A stretch of DNA of 64,000 bases from Streptomyces iranensis (GCF_017874715.1 NZ_JAGGLR010000004.1:62001-126000), one strand, 5' to 3'. Positions 30,417 to 40,387 are shown, counted from the first letter of the stretch. Translations and numbers: made by a program. The notes: a model not told the origin generated them from the letters alone.

Positions 30417-31514
30417 GTGCAGGAACCAGACTGGGAAATAGAGTCCATCGAGGAGTTCGACCAGGTCGTCGCCCGCGGCACCCTGGCCGGGTTCCGGGTC
30501 CAGTCCGTGGACCTGACAGGCCGTACGGCCGCGCTCCTCTCCACCGACACCAGCGAGTCCGTCTTCCTCGGCTGCCCGATGGAGACCGAGGCGGCGGCGA
30601 AGGTCCGGGCCGGGGGCGCGCTGGTGTTCCCGCCGGTGCCGGATCTGCCGTTCGATCCGTACCGCGGCACGCTCTACTCCCCCGCGGAGCTCTTCGGGGG
30701 CCTCACAGAACACGGTTACGCGCGGACGCCGGACGCGCTCGCCTACGCCTGGTTCCAGCGGACCAAGACCGACGGCGACATCTTCGCCTCGATGCTGCGC
30801 TCCATCCACGACGACGCGGTCTCCGACGCGCTCGACGAGTTCCTCGTCGGGACGCGGGTGGTGGGCGTCATGGGCGGCCACGCGCTGGAGCGCGGCTCCG
30901 ACGGATTCGCGGGCGCCGCACGGCTCGGCCGGGCTCTGGCGCGGACCGGCCTCACGGTCGCGACGGGCGGCGGGCCCGGCGCGATGGAGGCCGCGAACCT
31001 GGGCGCCTACGCGGCCCCGCACGAGGACGCGGTGCTGGACGAGGCGCTCGAACTGCTCGGCGAGACGCCCTCCTTCCGGCCGTCCATCGGGGCCTGGGCC
31101 GAGGCCGCCCTCGCGGTGCGCGAGCGCTGGCCGGACGGCGGGGCGTCGGTCGGCATCCCCACCTGGTTCTACGGGCATGAGCCGCCGAACGCGTTCGCCT
31201 CGCACATCGCCAAGTACTTCGCCAACGCCACCCGTGAGGACGGGCTGCTGGCGCGCTCGACCGCGGGCGTGGTCTTCCTGCCCGGCGCCGCCGGGACCGT
31301 CCAGGAGATCTTCGACAACGCGACGCCGAACTACTACGAGTCGCGCGGTGAGCCGACCCCGATGGTGCTGGTGGACCGGGACCACTGGACCCGGCGGCTG
31401 CCGACCTGGCCGCTGCTCGAAGCGCTCGCGGAGGGACGGTCCATGAAGGCCCGTATCGCTCTGGTGGACTCGGTGGACGAGGCACCCGAGGCACTGCTGT
31501 CGATGCTGGGCTGA
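30417..31514 (+). CDS. LOG-family Rossmann nucleotide-binding protein with extra N-terminal domain
   Basis: 365 residues. The first 135 residues are an alpha/beta region of no family I recognise (EEFDQVVARGTLAGFRVQSV). The rest is a LOG/TIGR00725-type Rossmann fold with VVGVMGGH, ATGGGPGAMEAANLGA and the late motif PGAAGTVQEIFDNA. Canonical LOG enzymes have PGGxGTxxE; here the second Gly is Ala. Family members cleave cytokinin or nucleoside monophosphates, but many are uncharacterised. It is a single gene between the ABC permease and the convergent thiamine ABC genes. Confidence 0.8.
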   Translation: MQEPDWEIESIEEFDQVVARGTLAGFRVQSVDLTGRTAALLSTDTSESVFLGCPMETEAAAKVRAGGALVFPPVPDLPFDPYRGTLYSPAELFGGLTEHGYARTPDALAYAWFQRTKTDGDIFASMLRSIHDDAVSDALDEFLVGTRVVGVMGGHALERGSDGFAGAARLGRALARTGLTVATGGGPGAMEAANLGAYAAPHEDAVLDEALELLGETPSFRPSIGAWAEAALAVRERWPDGGASVGIPTWFYGHEPPNAFASHIAKYFANATREDGLLARSTAGVVFLPGAAGTVQEIFDNATPNYYESRGEPTPMVLVDRDHWTRRLPTWPLLEALAEGRSMKARIALVDSVDEAPEALLSMLG

Positions 31515-31565
31515 ACCGGCGTCGAGGAAGCGCCGAGTACCAGCGGAGGGCAAGGGGCCCCGGCG

Positions 31566-32603
31566 TCAGGGCTCGGGGTCCAGGAGCACCACGTCGGCCG
31601 GGTCGATGACCGCCCCGGCCCGGACCCCCGCCTCCGGGGCGTCCCGCAGGGCACAGGAGGCCTCCAGACGCGGCGCGGCCGGGTCCGACAGCCGCAGGAT
31701 GAGCGCCACATGGTCGCCGCGGAAGGTGCGCGCCGCCACGGTGCACGCAAGCCCCTCCTCGGGGTCCGTCAGCCGCACCCCGGCGGGGCGGACCAGCAGC
31801 CTGCCGGGGCCCGGCCGGGAGCCGGGCGGCACGGGCAGCTTGCCCCATACGGTGTCGGCGACCTCGCCGTGCACGATCGCCTCGACCACATTGTCGAAGC
31901 CGAGGAACCGGGCGACGAACTCGGTGGCGGGCCGCTGCCACACCTCCAGCGGGGTGCCGGTCTGGGCGATCCGGCCGTTCTCCATCACCACCACCCGGTC
32001 CGCGAGCGCGAACGCCTCCCCCTGGTCGTGGGTGACCGCGAGAACGGTGGTGCCCAGCCGTTCGAAGAGCTCGCGCAGCTCCACCACCAGCCGCTCCCGC
32101 AGCCCCCGGTCGAGCTGGCCCAGCGGCTCGTCCAGCATCAGCAGCTTGGGCCGCGGGGCCAGCGCGCGGGCGAGCGCCACCCGCTGCTGCTCACCGCCGG
32201 AGAGCGAGTCGACGGGGCGGCGCTGGGCGCCCGGCAGCCCCACGAGCTCCAGCAGTTCGGCGACCCGGCGATCCGCCTCCGCGCGGCCCACCTTGCGCAT
32301 CCGCAGCCCGAAGGCGACATTCCCGCCAACGTCCCGCTGCGGGAACAGCTGGTGGTCCTGGAACATCAGCCCCACGCCGCGCCGGTGCGTGGGCACCCCG
32401 CTCTGGTCGCGTCCGGCGAGCCACACCCGGCCGGTGTCGGGGCGCTGCAGCCCGGCCACCACGCGCAGCATGGTGGACTTGCCGCTTCCGCTCGGCCCCA
32501 GCACACAGACCGTCTCGTGCTCGGCGACCTCCAGGTCCACGGCGTCCAGCGCGTCGCGCCGGCCGAACCTTACGGTCACCTCGTCCAGTCGCAGCAGCGT
32601 CAT
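31566..32603 (-). CDS. thiQ: Thiamine ABC transporter ATP-binding protein
   Basis: 345-residue importer ATPase. Walker A is GPSGSGKSTMLRVVAG, the signature LSGGEQQRVALARAL, Walker B LLMLDEPLGQLD, and H-loop VTHDQGEAFA. A C-terminal TOBE-like region follows. The ATG abuts the thiP stop with no gap. The TPP riboswitch at the head of the operon gives the substrate; without it, an iron or other CUT1-type importer would be equally likely. Confidence 0.88.
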   Translation of the reverse strand: MTLLRLDEVTVRFGRRDALDAVDLEVAEHETVCVLGPSGSGKSTMLRVVAGLQRPDTGRVWLAGRDQSGVPTHRRGVGLMFQDHQLFPQRDVGGNVAFGLRMRKVGRAEADRRVAELLELVGLPGAQRRPVDSLSGGEQQRVALARALAPRPKLLMLDEPLGQLDRGLRERLVVELRELFERLGTTVLAVTHDQGEAFALADRVVVMENGRIAQTGTPLEVWQRPATEFVARFLGFDNVVEAIVHGEVADTVWGKLPVPPGSRPGPGRLLVRPAGVRLTDPEEGLACTVAARTFRGDHVALILRLSDPAAPRLEASCALRDAPEAGVRAGAVIDPADVVLLDPEP

Positions 32604-34346
32604 TCAGAACTCTCCGGAACGGTCGGTGCGGATGCGCTCGAGCGCCAGCAGCGATCCGGCGCAGACCAGCATCAGGATCGTGCTCAGGGCCATCGCCTGC
32701 CCGTAGGTGAGCTGTCCGGCCCGGCCCAGGAAGCGGGCGATGGCCACCGGGAGGGTCGGGTGGTCGGGGCGCGCGATGAAGACGGTCGCCCCGAACTCGC
32801 CCAGGGAGACGGCGAACGCGAAGCCCGCCGCGACCGCCACGGCCCGTCCGACCAGCGGCAGGTCCACCTCCCGCCAGACCCGCCACGGGGACGCCCCGAG
32901 CACGGCCGCCGCCTCCCGGAGCCGGTGGTCCACCGCCCGCAGCACCGGCAGCATGGTCCGTACGACGAAGGGCACGCCCACCAGGGCCTGGGCGAGCGGC
33001 ACCAGGACCCAGGAGGCGCGCAGATCCAGCGGGGGCTCGTCCAGGGCGATCAGGAACCCGAATCCCACGGTGACGGCCGAGGTGCCCAGCGGCAGCATCA
33101 GCAGCGCGTCGAAGCCCCGTACCAGCCTGCCCGCCCTACGGGTGAGGGCCGCGGCGGCGAGACCGCCCACGACGAGGGCGAAGACGGTGGCGACCGCCGC
33201 ATACCACAGGGAGTTCCCGACGGCCTCCATGGGAGCCACGAAGAAGGTGCCCCCGCTGTCGGCGGCCGACAGCAGCGCCTCGTAGTAGGTGAACCCGTAG
33301 CCGTCCGGTCCGTTCAGCGAGCGCTCCACCAGCACCGCGAGCGGTGTCACGATCAGCAGCGCGACCACCGCCAGCACGCCCCACAGCAGCGCCCACTGGG
33401 CCGGGCCCTTCGGGCGGCGCGCGGTGCGGCCCGGGTCGACGAGCCGCAGGGCGCTCTCGCGGCGCCTTACGGTCCACGCGTGCAGGGCCAATACGGCCGC
33501 GACCGCGGCGAACTGGACGAGGGTCAGCACCGCGGCCGTGGGGAGGTCGAGCAGTTGCGCGGTCTCCCGGTAGATCGCCACCTCCAGGGTGGCGTAGCGG
33601 GGGCCGCCCAGGATCTGGATCACACCGAAGGAGGTGAAGGTGAACAGGAACACCATCAGCGCGGCGGCGGCCACGGCCGGTGCCAGGGCGGGCAGCGTCA
33701 CCCGGCGCCAGGCCGACAGCGGGCTCGCGCCGAGCACCCGCGCGGCCTCCTCCTGGCGCGGGTCGAGCTGGGCCCACAGCCCGCCCACGGTCCTGACGAC
33801 GACCGCGTAGTTGAAGAAGACGTGGGCCAGGAGGATCGCCCAGACGGAGGTGTCCAGCCGCACCCCCCACAGCTCGTCCAGCAGCCCGCCCCGGCCGAGC
33901 ACGGCCAGGAAGGCCGATCCGGCGACGACGGTCGGCAGGACGAACGGCACGGTCACCACGGCCCGCAGCAGCCCCTTGCCGGGGAAGTCGAAGCGGGCGA
34001 AGACATACGCGCCGGGCAGCGCCACAGCGAGCGTGAGGGCGGTCGACGCGACCGCCTGCCAGCAGGTGAACCACAGGACGTCCAGCGTCGCCGGATCGGT
34101 CACCACCTCGGCGATCCGGCCGAACCGCCACCGCCCGCCGACGCGCAGCCCCCTGGTGACGATGGCGGCCACGGGATAGGCGAAGAAGACCGCGAAGAAG
34201 GCGAGCGGCACCGCCATCAGAGCGAGCCGGAGGGCGATCGCGCGACGGCCGCCGTGGTCCGCCTTGTCGGCCTTACGGTGGCCGTCGGCCTTCTTACGGT
34301 TCTCGCGAGGCTCTACAGGACCAGCGAGGACCATGTCTTGACCCAC
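32604..34346 (-). CDS. thiP: Thiamine ABC transporter permease (double-length)
   Basis: 580 residues with two fused permease units, as in ThiP and FbpB. Each unit has about six helices and an EAA loop: QEEAARVLGASPLSAWRRVTLPAL near 195-220 and REAAAVLGASPWRVWREVDLP near 480-500. The N-terminal 35 residues are Lys/His-rich and cytoplasmic. Its start overlaps the thiB 3' end by 34 bp, or 22 bp if the second ATG (34334) is used. Confidence 0.88.
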   Translation of the reverse strand: MGQDMVLAGPVEPRENRKKADGHRKADKADHGGRRAIALRLALMAVPLAFFAVFFAYPVAAIVTRGLRVGGRWRFGRIAEVVTDPATLDVLWFTCWQAVASTALTLAVALPGAYVFARFDFPGKGLLRAVVTVPFVLPTVVAGSAFLAVLGRGGLLDELWGVRLDTSVWAILLAHVFFNYAVVVRTVGGLWAQLDPRQEEAARVLGASPLSAWRRVTLPALAPAVAAAALMVFLFTFTSFGVIQILGGPRYATLEVAIYRETAQLLDLPTAAVLTLVQFAAVAAVLALHAWTVRRRESALRLVDPGRTARRPKGPAQWALLWGVLAVVALLIVTPLAVLVERSLNGPDGYGFTYYEALLSAADSGGTFFVAPMEAVGNSLWYAAVATVFALVVGGLAAAALTRRAGRLVRGFDALLMLPLGTSAVTVGFGFLIALDEPPLDLRASWVLVPLAQALVGVPFVVRTMLPVLRAVDHRLREAAAVLGASPWRVWREVDLPLVGRAVAVAAGFAFAVSLGEFGATVFIARPDHPTLPVAIARFLGRAGQLTYGQAMALSTILMLVCAGSLLALERIRTDRSGEF

Positions 34347-35386
34347 GGCTCACGGTTCTTGGCGATCTTCCGCGGCGCCAGGGTGGCCGAGTCGGCGATC
34401 CTGACCCCGTATCGGGTGAACAGCTCCGGCAGCTTGGCGTCCTCGCGCGCCGGGTTGACGAACATGTTCAGCGGGACGTCCTCCTGGAACCGCTTGCTCA
34501 GCAGGAAGTCCAGCAGCGCCCTGCCGCCCTTTGCGTTGCCCGCGCCGCTCAGCAGCCCGGCGAACTCCACCTGCCGGAAGCAGGTGCCCGTCGCCACCCC
34601 GGTGGGGGCCTTCGCGGGCTTGCTCTTGGCGTCGGCCACCTCGGCGGGCGGGCTGGAGGCATAGGAGACGACGAGCGGCCGGTCGCCCTTGCCGCCGCCC
34701 GCCGAACCGGAGAACCGGTCGTAATACGCCTGCTCCCAGCCGTCGACGACCTCGACGCCGTTGGCCCGCAGCTTCTTCCAGTAGCCCTTCCAGCCGTCGT
34801 CGCCGTACTTCGCGGCCGTGGCGAGGAGGAAACCGAGACCGGGGGACGAGGTGGCCGCGTTCTCGGTGACGAGGAGGTTCTTGTAAGCGGGCTTGGTCAG
34901 ATCGTCCAGCGTCCGGGGCGGCGTCAGCTTCTTGTCGGCGAAGTACTTCCGGTCGTAGTTGACGCAGATGTCGCCGAAGTCGACGGGGGTGACGCGGCGT
35001 TCGGCCCGGTCGAGCTGCAGGGCCGCCGGGACCTTGTCGAGTCCCTTCGCCGCGTAGGAGGTGAACAGGTCGTTGTCGAGCGCGCGGGAGAGGAGCGTGT
35101 TGTCGACGCCGAAGAACACATCGCCCTGGGGGTGACCCTTGGACAGGATCGCCTGGTTGACGGCAGCTCCGGCGTCGCCCCCGGCCTGCACGCGCACCTT
35201 GTAGCCGGTCTCCTTGGTGAACTCCTTGAGGACCGCCTTGGAGGCCGCGAACGAGTCATGCGTGACCAGGGTGACCGTCTTGGAGTCCGAGCCGCTCTTG
35301 GTGTCCTCGCCGCAGCCGATGAGCGCGCCCAGGGCCAGTGAGCCCAGGAGGGCGCCCGAGATGGCACGCCGAAGCTGGCTGATCAT
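34313..35386 (-). CDS. thiB: Thiamine-binding lipoprotein
   Basis: 357-residue solute-binding protein. The signal peptide MISQLRRAISGALLGSLALG ends in a lipobox (LIGC). The mature part has the TbpA/ThiB pattern: KTVTLVTHDSFAASKAVLKEF, then GDVFFGVDNTLLSRA and RRVTPVDFGDICVNYDRKYF. It captures thiamine (or its phosphates) outside the membrane and delivers it to ThiPQ. The TPP riboswitch lies directly upstream. Confidence 0.92.
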   Translation of the reverse strand: MISQLRRAISGALLGSLALGALIGCGEDTKSGSDSKTVTLVTHDSFAASKAVLKEFTKETGYKVRVQAGGDAGAAVNQAILSKGHPQGDVFFGVDNTLLSRALDNDLFTSYAAKGLDKVPAALQLDRAERRVTPVDFGDICVNYDRKYFADKKLTPPRTLDDLTKPAYKNLLVTENAATSSPGLGFLLATAAKYGDDGWKGYWKKLRANGVEVVDGWEQAYYDRFSGSAGGGKGDRPLVVSYASSPPAEVADAKSKPAKAPTGVATGTCFRQVEFAGLLSGAGNAKGGRALLDFLLSKRFQEDVPLNMFVNPAREDAKLPELFTRYGVRIADSATLAPRKIAKNREPWVKTWSSLVL

Positions 35387-35395
35387 GGTGATACT

Positions 35396-35480
35396 GACTC
35401 CCTACGCCGGTATGACCCGGATCAGGTCCGAGGGTCTGCGGCCGTGCCGCACTCTCAGCGCTCTGAGCGCTCCCCTGTCG
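35396..35480 (-). ncRNA. TPP riboswitch (THI box)
   Basis: Read on the minus strand, the element contains the hallmarks of the THI box: GGGGAGC at the P1/P2 side, CTGAGAGTGCGGC, then GACCCTCGGACCTGATC, CGGGTCATACCGGCG and TAGGGAGT. It ends about 10 nt before the thiB start, so it probably acts by hiding the ribosome site when TPP is bound. Upstream (35481-35504) GAATGT and ACATTC form an inverted pair whose role is unknown. Confidence 0.95.
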
Positions 35481-35559
35481 GAATGTTCACTTGTACGGAC
35501 ATTCACTTCTATGACGATCGCATGATGCAACGATGCCCAGGCACCGTATCAGCCGGTGC

Positions 35560-36666
35560 TCAGCGCTCCGAAGCCGCCAGCTGCCCGCAGGCCCCGTCGA
35601 TCTCCTGGCCCCGGGTGTCCCGGACGGTCACCGGCACCCCATGGGCCTCCAGAGCCGCCACGAACGCCTTCTCGTCCTCGGGCCGCGACGCCGTCCACTT
35701 GGAACCGGGCGTCGGGTTGAGCGGGATGAGGTTCACATGCACCCGGTGGCTCTTGAGCAGCCGGCCGAGCAGATCGGCGCGCCACGCCTGGTCGTTGATG
35801 TCCTTGATCAGCGCGTACTCGATGGAGATCCGGCGGCCGGACTTCTCCGCGTACTCCCACGCGGCGTCCAGGACCTCGCGCACCTTCCAGCGGGTGTTGA
35901 CCGGAACGAGGGTGTCGCGCAGCTCATCGTCGGGCGCGTGCAGCGACACCGCGAGCCGGCACTTGAAGCCCTCGTCCGCCAGCCGCAGCATCGCCGGGAC
36001 GAGGCCGACGGTCGAGACGGTGATACCGCGCTGCGACAGACCGAGCCCGTCGGGCTCGGGGTCGGTGAGCCGGCGGATGGCGCCGACGACGCGGTTGTAG
36101 TTGGCCAGCGGCTCGCCCATGCCCATGAAGACGATGTTGGACAGCCGGGCCGGGCCACCGGGGATCTCCCCGTCCCGGAGGGCCCGCATCCCGTCGACGA
36201 TCTGGTGCACGATCTCGGCGGTGGACAGATTCCGGTCCAGCCCCGCCTGCCCGGTGGCGCAGAACGGGCAGTTCATCCCGCAGCCCGCCTGTGAGCTGAT
36301 GCACATGGTGACCCGGTCCGGGTAGCGCATCAGGACGGACTCCACGAGCGTGCCGTCGAACAACCGCCACAGCGTCTTGCGCGTGGTGTCGTCGTCACAG
36401 CTGATGTGCCGCACCACGCTCATCAGATCCGGCAGCAGCCCGGCGGCCAGCTTCTCGCGCGCGGCGGCCGGAATGTCGGTCCACTGAGCGGGGTCGTCGG
36501 CATAGCGCACGAAGTAGTGACGCGACACCTGACCTGCCCGGAAGGGCTTCTCCCCGAGGGCGGCGACGGCCTCCCGGCGCTCGGCGGGCGTGAGGTCGGC
36601 AAGATGCCGCGGGGGCTTCTTGGCCCCACGCGGCGCGACGAAGGTGAGTTCTCCGGGCTTAGGCAT
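35560..36666 (-). CDS. rlmN: 23S rRNA (adenine-2503)-C2 methyltransferase
   Basis: 368-residue radical SAM enzyme that methylates A2503 of 23S rRNA and A37 of some tRNAs. The cluster-binding motif is [14 protein letters not shown], preceded by [11 protein letters not shown]. Other features are [28 protein letters not shown] and [13 protein letters not shown]. The C-terminal [19 protein letters not shown] carries the second, methyl-bearing Cys. Length is typical. It follows cdsA, from which it is separated by a strong hairpin. Confidence 0.96.
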   Translation of the reverse strand: MPKPGELTFVAPRGAKKPPRHLADLTPAERREAVAALGEKPFRAGQVSRHYFVRYADDPAQWTDIPAAAREKLAAGLLPDLMSVVRHISCDDDTTRKTLWRLFDGTLVESVLMRYPDRVTMCISSQAGCGMNCPFCATGQAGLDRNLSTAEIVHQIVDGMRALRDGEIPGGPARLSNIVFMGMGEPLANYNRVVGAIRRLTDPEPDGLGLSQRGITVSTVGLVPAMLRLADEGFKCRLAVSLHAPDDELRDTLVPVNTRWKVREVLDAAWEYAEKSGRRISIEYALIKDINDQAWRADLLGRLLKSHRVHVNLIPLNPTPGSKWTASRPEDEKAFVAALEAHGVPVTVRDTRGQEIDGACGQLAASER

Positions 36667-36694
36667 GGTTCACCCAGTGTCGCAGACGTACGAA

Positions 36695-36724
36695 GGGCCC
36701 CGCGCCGGGAGTGGCGCGGGGCCC
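36695..36724 (-). terminator. Intrinsic-type hairpin between cdsA and rlmN
   Basis: GGGCCCCGCGCC (36695-36706) and GGCGCGGGGCCC (36713-36724) are exact complements with a 6-nt loop. It lies 15 nt beyond the cdsA stop and upstream of rlmN. There is no U-run. It may reduce read-through into rlmN. Confidence 0.75.
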
Positions 36725-36738
36725 GTGGGCGGGCGTGG

Positions 36739-37908
36739 TCAGCCGCCACCCACGAAGATCACCAGCAGCAGCCACACCACCGGCGCGGTGGGCAGCAGCG
36801 AGTCGAGCCGGTCCATGATCCCGCCATGGCCGGGCAGCAGCTTGCCCATGTCCTTGATGCCGAGGTCGCGCTTGATCATGGACTCGCCGAGGTCGCCGAG
36901 GGTCGCGCTGACCGCGGCGGCGAGGCCGAGCAGCAGGCCCTGCCACCAGACGCCGTCGTCGATGAGGTACTGCATGCACAGCGCACCCGCGACCATCGCG
37001 AAGGCCACCGCGCCCATCAGCCCCTCCCGGGTCTTGCCGGGGCTGATGCGCGGGGCCAGCGGATGCTTGCCGAAGCGCCAGCCCACCGCGTACGCCCCCG
37101 TGTCGCTGACCACGGTCAGCAGCAGGAAGGTCAGGACCCGCCACGGGCCGTCGTCGGTGTCGAGCATGAGCGCCACGAAAGTGGCCAGAAACGGCACGTA
37201 GAAGGCAGCGAAGACGCCCGCGGTGACGTCCCTGAGGTAGTTGTCGGGCGGCTCGGTCATCCGCCAGACCAGCACCGCGAGCGCCGTAAGGGCGACCGCC
37301 ACCACCGCGCCCTGGGCACCGCGCACATAGCCGGCGACGACCATGGCGACCCCGCCGACGGCGAGCGGCACCAGGGGGACCCGGATGTCCTTGCGCTCGG
37401 TCAGCCTCGAGGTCAGCTCCCAGAGCCCGACCACCACCGCGACCGCCACCACGCCGACGAACACGGGCTTGTAGATGAAGAGCGAGGCCAAGATGAGCAC
37501 ACCGAGGCCGATGCCCACCCCTATCGCGGCGCGCAGGTTCCGGCCCGCGCTCTTCTTGCCCTGCCCGGTGCCGGGCGCGCCGTCGGCGGAGGCCGGGTCG
37601 GGCGCGGGGTCGGGGGGCGTCGGCCGGCGCCCGTCGGGCTGCCGGGGGCCGGGCTGCGGCTCCCGCTCATCGCGGAAGAGGGGGCCGCTCAGCCGAGCGG
37701 CCCCCCGGTCACGGTCGGCGGCCTCGCCGGAGTCGCCGCCTGCGTGGGGCACGGTGGGCATGGGGCGAGTTTGCGCCGCCCCACCCACCTCGTGCGCGGG
37801 ACCCGCCGAAGAAGTGGGCACCTCCCAGCCATAGCCGGGGGAGGTGCCCTGACGGCCCGGTCCCCGGAGTCCGGCGCTTGGTGGGGCCCCCCAGGAAGAG
37901 TCGTTCAT
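36739..37908 (-). CDS. cdsA: Phosphatidate cytidylyltransferase
   Basis: 389 residues. It makes CDP-diacylglycerol from CTP and phosphatidate in the membrane. The first 120 residues are a Pro/Gly/Asp-rich disordered extension typical of Streptomyces. About eight helices follow. The CdsA signature is clear near the C-terminus: SATLGDLGESMIKRDLGIKD then GKLLPGHGGIMDRLDS. The ATG shares one base with the frr stop (TGATG), so the genes are coupled. Confidence 0.95.
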   Translation of the reverse strand: MNDSSWGAPPSAGLRGPGRQGTSPGYGWEVPTSSAGPAHEVGGAAQTRPMPTVPHAGGDSGEAADRDRGAARLSGPLFRDEREPQPGPRQPDGRRPTPPDPAPDPASADGAPGTGQGKKSAGRNLRAAIGVGIGLGVLILASLFIYKPVFVGVVAVAVVVGLWELTSRLTERKDIRVPLVPLAVGGVAMVVAGYVRGAQGAVVAVALTALAVLVWRMTEPPDNYLRDVTAGVFAAFYVPFLATFVALMLDTDDGPWRVLTFLLLTVVSDTGAYAVGWRFGKHPLAPRISPGKTREGLMGAVAFAMVAGALCMQYLIDDGVWWQGLLLGLAAAVSATLGDLGESMIKRDLGIKDMGKLLPGHGGIMDRLDSLLPTAPVVWLLLVIFVGGG

Positions 37909-38468
37909 CAGACCTCGAGCAGCTCGGCTTCCTTGTGCTTGAGCAGCTCATCCACCTGCGCGACATACTTCGCGGTGGTGTCGTCGAGCTCCTTCTCCGC
38001 GCGGCGCCCCTCGTCCTCGCCGACCTCGCCGTCCTTGATCAGCTTGTCGATCGACTCCTTGGCCTTGCGGCGGACGCTGCGGATCGAGATCTTCGCGTCC
38101 TCGCCCTTGCCCTTGGCGACCTTGATGAACTCCTTACGGCGCTGCTCGGTGAGCTCGGGGAACACCACACGGATGATGTTGCCGTCATTGCTCGGGTTGA
38201 CGCCCAGATCGGAGTCCCGGATCGCCTGCTCGATGTTGCGGAGCGCGGTCTTGTCGAACGGCGTGACCACGGCCATCCGCGGCTCCGGCACCGAGAACGA
38301 CGCCAGCTGATTGATCGGCGTCAGCGCACCGTAGTAGTCCGCCACGATCTTGTTGAACATCGCCGGGTGCGCACGCCCGGTGCGGATCGCGGCGAAGTCC
38401 TCCTTGGCGACCACAACGGCTTTCTCCATCTTCTCCTCGGCCTCGAGGAGGGTCTCTTCGATCACCAC
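37908..38468 (-). CDS. frr: Ribosome recycling factor
   Basis: 186 residues, the usual length. RRF motifs are [57 protein letters not shown] and [21 protein letters not shown]. Together with EF-G it splits post-termination ribosomes. It stands in the conserved rpsB-tsf-pyrH-frr-cdsA order. Confidence 0.97.
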   Translation of the reverse strand: MVIEETLLEAEEKMEKAVVVAKEDFAAIRTGRAHPAMFNKIVADYYGALTPINQLASFSVPEPRMAVVTPFDKTALRNIEQAIRDSDLGVNPSNDGNIIRVVFPELTEQRRKEFIKVAKGKGEDAKISIRSVRRKAKESIDKLIKDGEVGEDEGRRAEKELDDTTAKYVAQVDELLKHKEAELLEV

Positions 38469-38569
38469 TTGCTCCTGGTGTTATCAGTAAGCAGAGCCTC
38501 GCCCCTGCGTGCGTCTTCTCCTGCACGGTGTCCGACCGGCAGGCCGTTGTCCATCCCCCGTTCGAGCCG

Positions 38570-39352
38570 TCAGGCCCGGGAGCCCTGGTCGCTCACCAGC
38601 GTGCCGATCTTCTCACCCTTCACCGCACGCGCGATGTTTCCTTCGGCCAGGAGCTCGAAGACGAGGATGGGCAACTTGTTGTCCCGGCACAGGGTGATCG
38701 CGGTGGCGTCGGCCACCTTGAGGTCCCGGGTGATCACCTCGCCATACTCCAGGGCGTCGAACTTCACCGCGTCGGGGTTGCGGGCGGGGTCGGAGTCATA
38801 GACCCCGTCCACGCCGTTCTTGCCCATGAGCAGGGCCTGCGCGTCGATCTCCAGCGCTCGCTGGGCCGCGGTGGTGTCCGTGGAGAAGTACGGCATACCC
38901 ATACCCGCGCCGAAGATGACCACACGCCCCTTCTCCAGATGGCGCACCGCACGCAGCGGAATGTACGGCTCCGCGACCTGGCCCATGGTGATGGCGGTCT
39001 GGACGCGGGAGTCGATGCCCTCCTTTTCCAGGAAGTCCTGGAGGGCGAGACAGTTCATGACGGTTCCGAGCATGCCCATGTAGTCCGAGCGGGCCCGGTC
39101 CATACCGCGCTGCTGCAGCTCCGCACCGCGGAAGAAGTTACCGCCGCCGATGACGATGGCGATCTCGGCACCGTCCCTGACCACGGCAGCGACCTCGCGG
39201 GCGATGGCGTGCACGACATCGGGATCGACACCGAGTCCCCCGCCTCCGGCGAACGCCTCGCCGGACAGCTTCAGCAGGAAGCGACCGTGTGGGGCCACGC
39301 CCTGTGCCTTCTTGTCATCGGCGGCCTGTTTGGCGTCCGCGCCGTGATTCAT
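38570..39352 (-). CDS. pyrH: UMP kinase
   Basis: 260 residues; UMP + ATP to UDP + ADP. Amino-acid-kinase-fold motifs are [48 protein letters not shown] and the C-terminal VSDQGSRA. The ATG at 39352 has GAGGAG seven bases upstream; an in-frame ATG seven codons earlier is weaker. It regulates pyrimidine supply and in bacteria is allosterically controlled by UTP and GTP. Confidence 0.96.
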   Translation of the reverse strand: MNHGADAKQAADDKKAQGVAPHGRFLLKLSGEAFAGGGGLGVDPDVVHAIAREVAAVVRDGAEIAIVIGGGNFFRGAELQQRGMDRARSDYMGMLGTVMNCLALQDFLEKEGIDSRVQTAITMGQVAEPYIPLRAVRHLEKGRVVIFGAGMGMPYFSTDTTAAQRALEIDAQALLMGKNGVDGVYDSDPARNPDAVKFDALEYGEVITRDLKVADATAITLCRDNKLPILVFELLAEGNIARAVKGEKIGTLVSDQGSRA

Positions 39353-39381
39353 TGGAGATCTCCTCGTGCACATACGAAGAA

Positions 39382-39426
39382 GGCCACTGCCGGACGGGTC
39401 CTGTTACGACCTCTGCGGCAATGGCC
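39382..39426 (-). terminator. Hairpin between tsf and pyrH
   Basis: GGCCACTGCCG (39382-39392) pairs with CGGCAATGGCC (39416-39426), 11 bp with one G-U pair on the transcribed strand and a 23-nt loop. It lies between the tsf stop and the pyrH start and could be a partial terminator or processing site. Confidence 0.5.
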
Positions 39427-39507
39427 TCCTCGTCACATCTGCGGCCGACCGGTCGACGGTTGGCTGCCTACGACCCTATCGGGGTCGCCGGTCATTCGCT
39501 GCTCGGC

Positions 39508-40344
39508 TCAGACGCCGACGCGGAAACGGGCGAAGCGCTTGAGCGAGACACCGGCCTCGTCCAGGATCTTCTGGACGGACTTCTTGTTGTCCTTGGCGAA
39601 CGGCTGGTCCACCAGCACGTTCTCCTTGAAGAAGCCGGTGACGCGACCCTCGACGATCTTCGGCAGGGCGCCCTCGGGCTTGCCCTCCTCGCGGGCGGTG
39701 GCCTCGGCGACCCGGCGCTCGTTCTCGACCGTCTCGGCCGGAATCTCGTCGCGGGTGAGGAACTTCGGGGCGAAGGCGGCGATGTGCTGCGCGACGTCCT
39801 TGGCGACCGTGGCGTCTTCCTTGTCCAGCTCGACCAGGACGCCGACCTGCGGCGGCAGGTCCGGGCTGGTGCGGTGCATGTACGCCGCGACGAAGCCGCC
39901 GGAGAACTGCGCGAAGCGGTCCAGGACGATCTTCTCGCCGAGGGTCGCGTTGGCCTCGTCGACGAACGCCTGAACGGTCTTGCCCGCCTCGATCTCGGAG
40001 GCCAGCAGGGCCTCCAGATCGGCCGGGGAGGTCTTGGCGACGTGGGCGGCGATGGCGTCCGCGACGACCACGAACTTGTCGCCCTTGGCGACGAAGTCCG
40101 TCTCGCACTTCAGCTCGACCAGCACGCCGGAGGTCTTGTCGTCCGCGATGAGGGAGACGACCGCGCCGTTCTCGGCGTTGCGGCTCTCGCGCTTGGCCAC
40201 GCCCTTCTGGCCCTTGACGCGCAGGATCTCGACGGCCTTGTCGACGTTGCCCTCGGCCTCGTCCAGCGCCTTCTTGCAGTCCATCATGCCGGCGCCGGTC
40301 AGCTCACGGAGCTTCTTGACGTCGGCGGCGGTGAAGTTCGCCAT
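39508..40344 (-). CDS. tsf: Elongation factor Ts
   Basis: 278 residues. The N-terminal UBA-like module contains KLRELTGAGMMDCKKALDEAEG, and the core begins AVVSLIADDKTSGVLVELKCETDFVA. It recycles EF-Tu-GDP. The length fits high-GC Gram-positive EF-Ts. It follows rpsB on the same strand. Confidence 0.97.
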   Translation of the reverse strand: MANFTAADVKKLRELTGAGMMDCKKALDEAEGNVDKAVEILRVKGQKGVAKRESRNAENGAVVSLIADDKTSGVLVELKCETDFVAKGDKFVVVADAIAAHVAKTSPADLEALLASEIEAGKTVQAFVDEANATLGEKIVLDRFAQFSGGFVAAYMHRTSPDLPPQVGVLVELDKEDATVAKDVAQHIAAFAPKFLTRDEIPAETVENERRVAEATAREEGKPEGALPKIVEGRVTGFFKENVLVDQPFAKDNKKSVQKILDEAGVSLKRFARFRVGV

Positions 40345-40387
40345 GATCTGTGAATCTCTTCTCGAAAGTCGAAAGCTCTACGGGTGA

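Noticed and set aside
32700..34664. Plus-strand open frame of nearly 1,000 codons opposite the thiamine transporter genes
   Set aside because: It is Gln/His/Arg-rich with no recognisable fold, and the minus-strand genes and riboswitch explain the region.
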